The position numbers and the translations under genes were made by a program. DNA of 33,185 nucleotides from an uncultured Bacilli bacterium (GTDB lineage: Bacteria > Bacillota_I > Bacilli_A > RF39 > UBA660), in the NCBI GenBank assembly GCA_947627635.1, contig CANQWT010000008.1, positions 1 to 33,185 on the forward strand, written 5' to 3'. The notes under the pieces were generated by a model that saw nothing but the letters and a program-made list of their open reading frames with translations, was not told where the DNA came from and did no database searches. Within the stretch, counting starts at the first letter, position 1. Each line of letters begins with the position of its first letter. Shown here in pieces: positions 33,001 through 33,185 of the stretch.

Positions 33001-33185
33001 TTAAACGGATAATCTTTGAATAGCTTTTTCACTTAAGCCTGTCACTCTTGTTATGGTTGAAATATCCATATTCTCCCTTAACATATTTCTTGCTACATTG
33101 GTCTTTTCTCGACGTTCTCCTTTCGCTTCGCCCTTTTTCATAGCTTCTTGTCGTATCATATTTTCTGTAACTTCTTGTTTTTCTT
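33001..33185 (-). CDS. Rpn/PD-(D/E)XK nuclease-family transposase-like protein, C-terminal part
   Basis: This frame is too short for the ORF track because it runs off the right edge. The 60 visible residues include EKQEVTENMIRQEAMKKGEA, an Arg/Lys-rich charged helix, then NMLRENMDISTITRVTGLS and EKAIQRLSV before the stop. A charged helix followed by a small 'M....I..I...TGLS...I..L' helix pair is the typical end of Rpn-family (recombination-promoting nuclease, PD-(D/E)XK) proteins. The catalytic domain is outside the window, so activity cannot be judged. Confidence 0.8.
   Translation of the reverse strand, partial: EKQEVTENMIRQEAMKKGEAKGERREKTNVARNMLRENMDISTITRVTGLSEKAIQRLSV

Overview
The window is about 33 kb of AT-rich chromosome. 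It uses the standard bacterial code: TGA ends several genes (for example the response regulator) and Trp is encoded by TGG. Short intergenic gaps, AGGAGG-type ribosome binding sites, many hairpin+T-run terminators, and the tkt-sirA-yneF gene order known from Bacillus point to a low-GC Firmicute of the Bacilli or a Mollicutes-related gut lineage. An exact taxon cannot be named from the sequence alone. Nearly all genes lie on the minus strand. The exceptions are an orphan gene beside tRNA-Thr, a small GDPD gene, tRNA-Arg with a candidate small RNA, and a TetR regulator.

Layout on the minus strand, right to left in transcription order. (1) 33185-32690: the 3' end of an Rpn/PD-(D/E)XK-type gene, a decayed protein C-terminus, and a hairpin terminator. 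(2) 32712-30224: consensus promoter, ftsA, ftsZ, terminator. (3) 30156-27601: a membrane-anchored unknown protein, then a large membrane-anchored surface protein. The start of the surface gene carries a G8 tract and an inverted repeat that puts the Shine-Dalgarno in a loop. (4) 27554-26653: an MBL-fold hydrolase with a small membrane protein. (5) 26634-24713: an autoregulated-looking GntR/ABC-ATPase/permease operon. (6) 24683-18223: a TetR regulator divergent from a 1285-residue MMPL/RND transporter that contains about eight ~80-residue helical repeats, followed by a membrane GDPD. (7) 18206-15055: a one-TM protein, trxB, and a FemABX-type ligase.

(8) 14990-13739: an unexplained independent ~110-nt transcription unit (candidate ncRNA) after tRNA-Arg(CCG), and a cytoplasmic GDPD. 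(9) 13781-9104: a Bce-type antimicrobial-peptide sensing and detoxification module (response regulator, intramembrane-type kinase, ABC ATPase, 10-TM permease). The same TTACA-N4-TGTAA palindrome stands in front of both the regulator gene and the transporter genes. (10) 9059-7446: an AT-rich orphan gene between tRNA-Thr(GGT) and a GGCACCAG repeat. (11) 7398-4604: tkt-sirA-yneF. (12) 4604-3875: an unknown cytoplasmic protein. (13) 3865-82: a compact unit tRNA-Gln(CTG)-gltX-lipid kinase-YwaF-like membrane protein-tRNA-Glu(CTC), closed by a terminator.

The points most worth following up are the candidate small RNA at about 14882-14990, the repeat-filled extracytoplasmic region of the MMPL protein, the G8/hairpin control region of the surface protein, the noncanonical GluRS bracketed by tRNA-Gln and tRNA-Glu, and the orphan gene beside tRNA-Thr. 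No CRISPR array, complete insertion sequence or prophage was seen.
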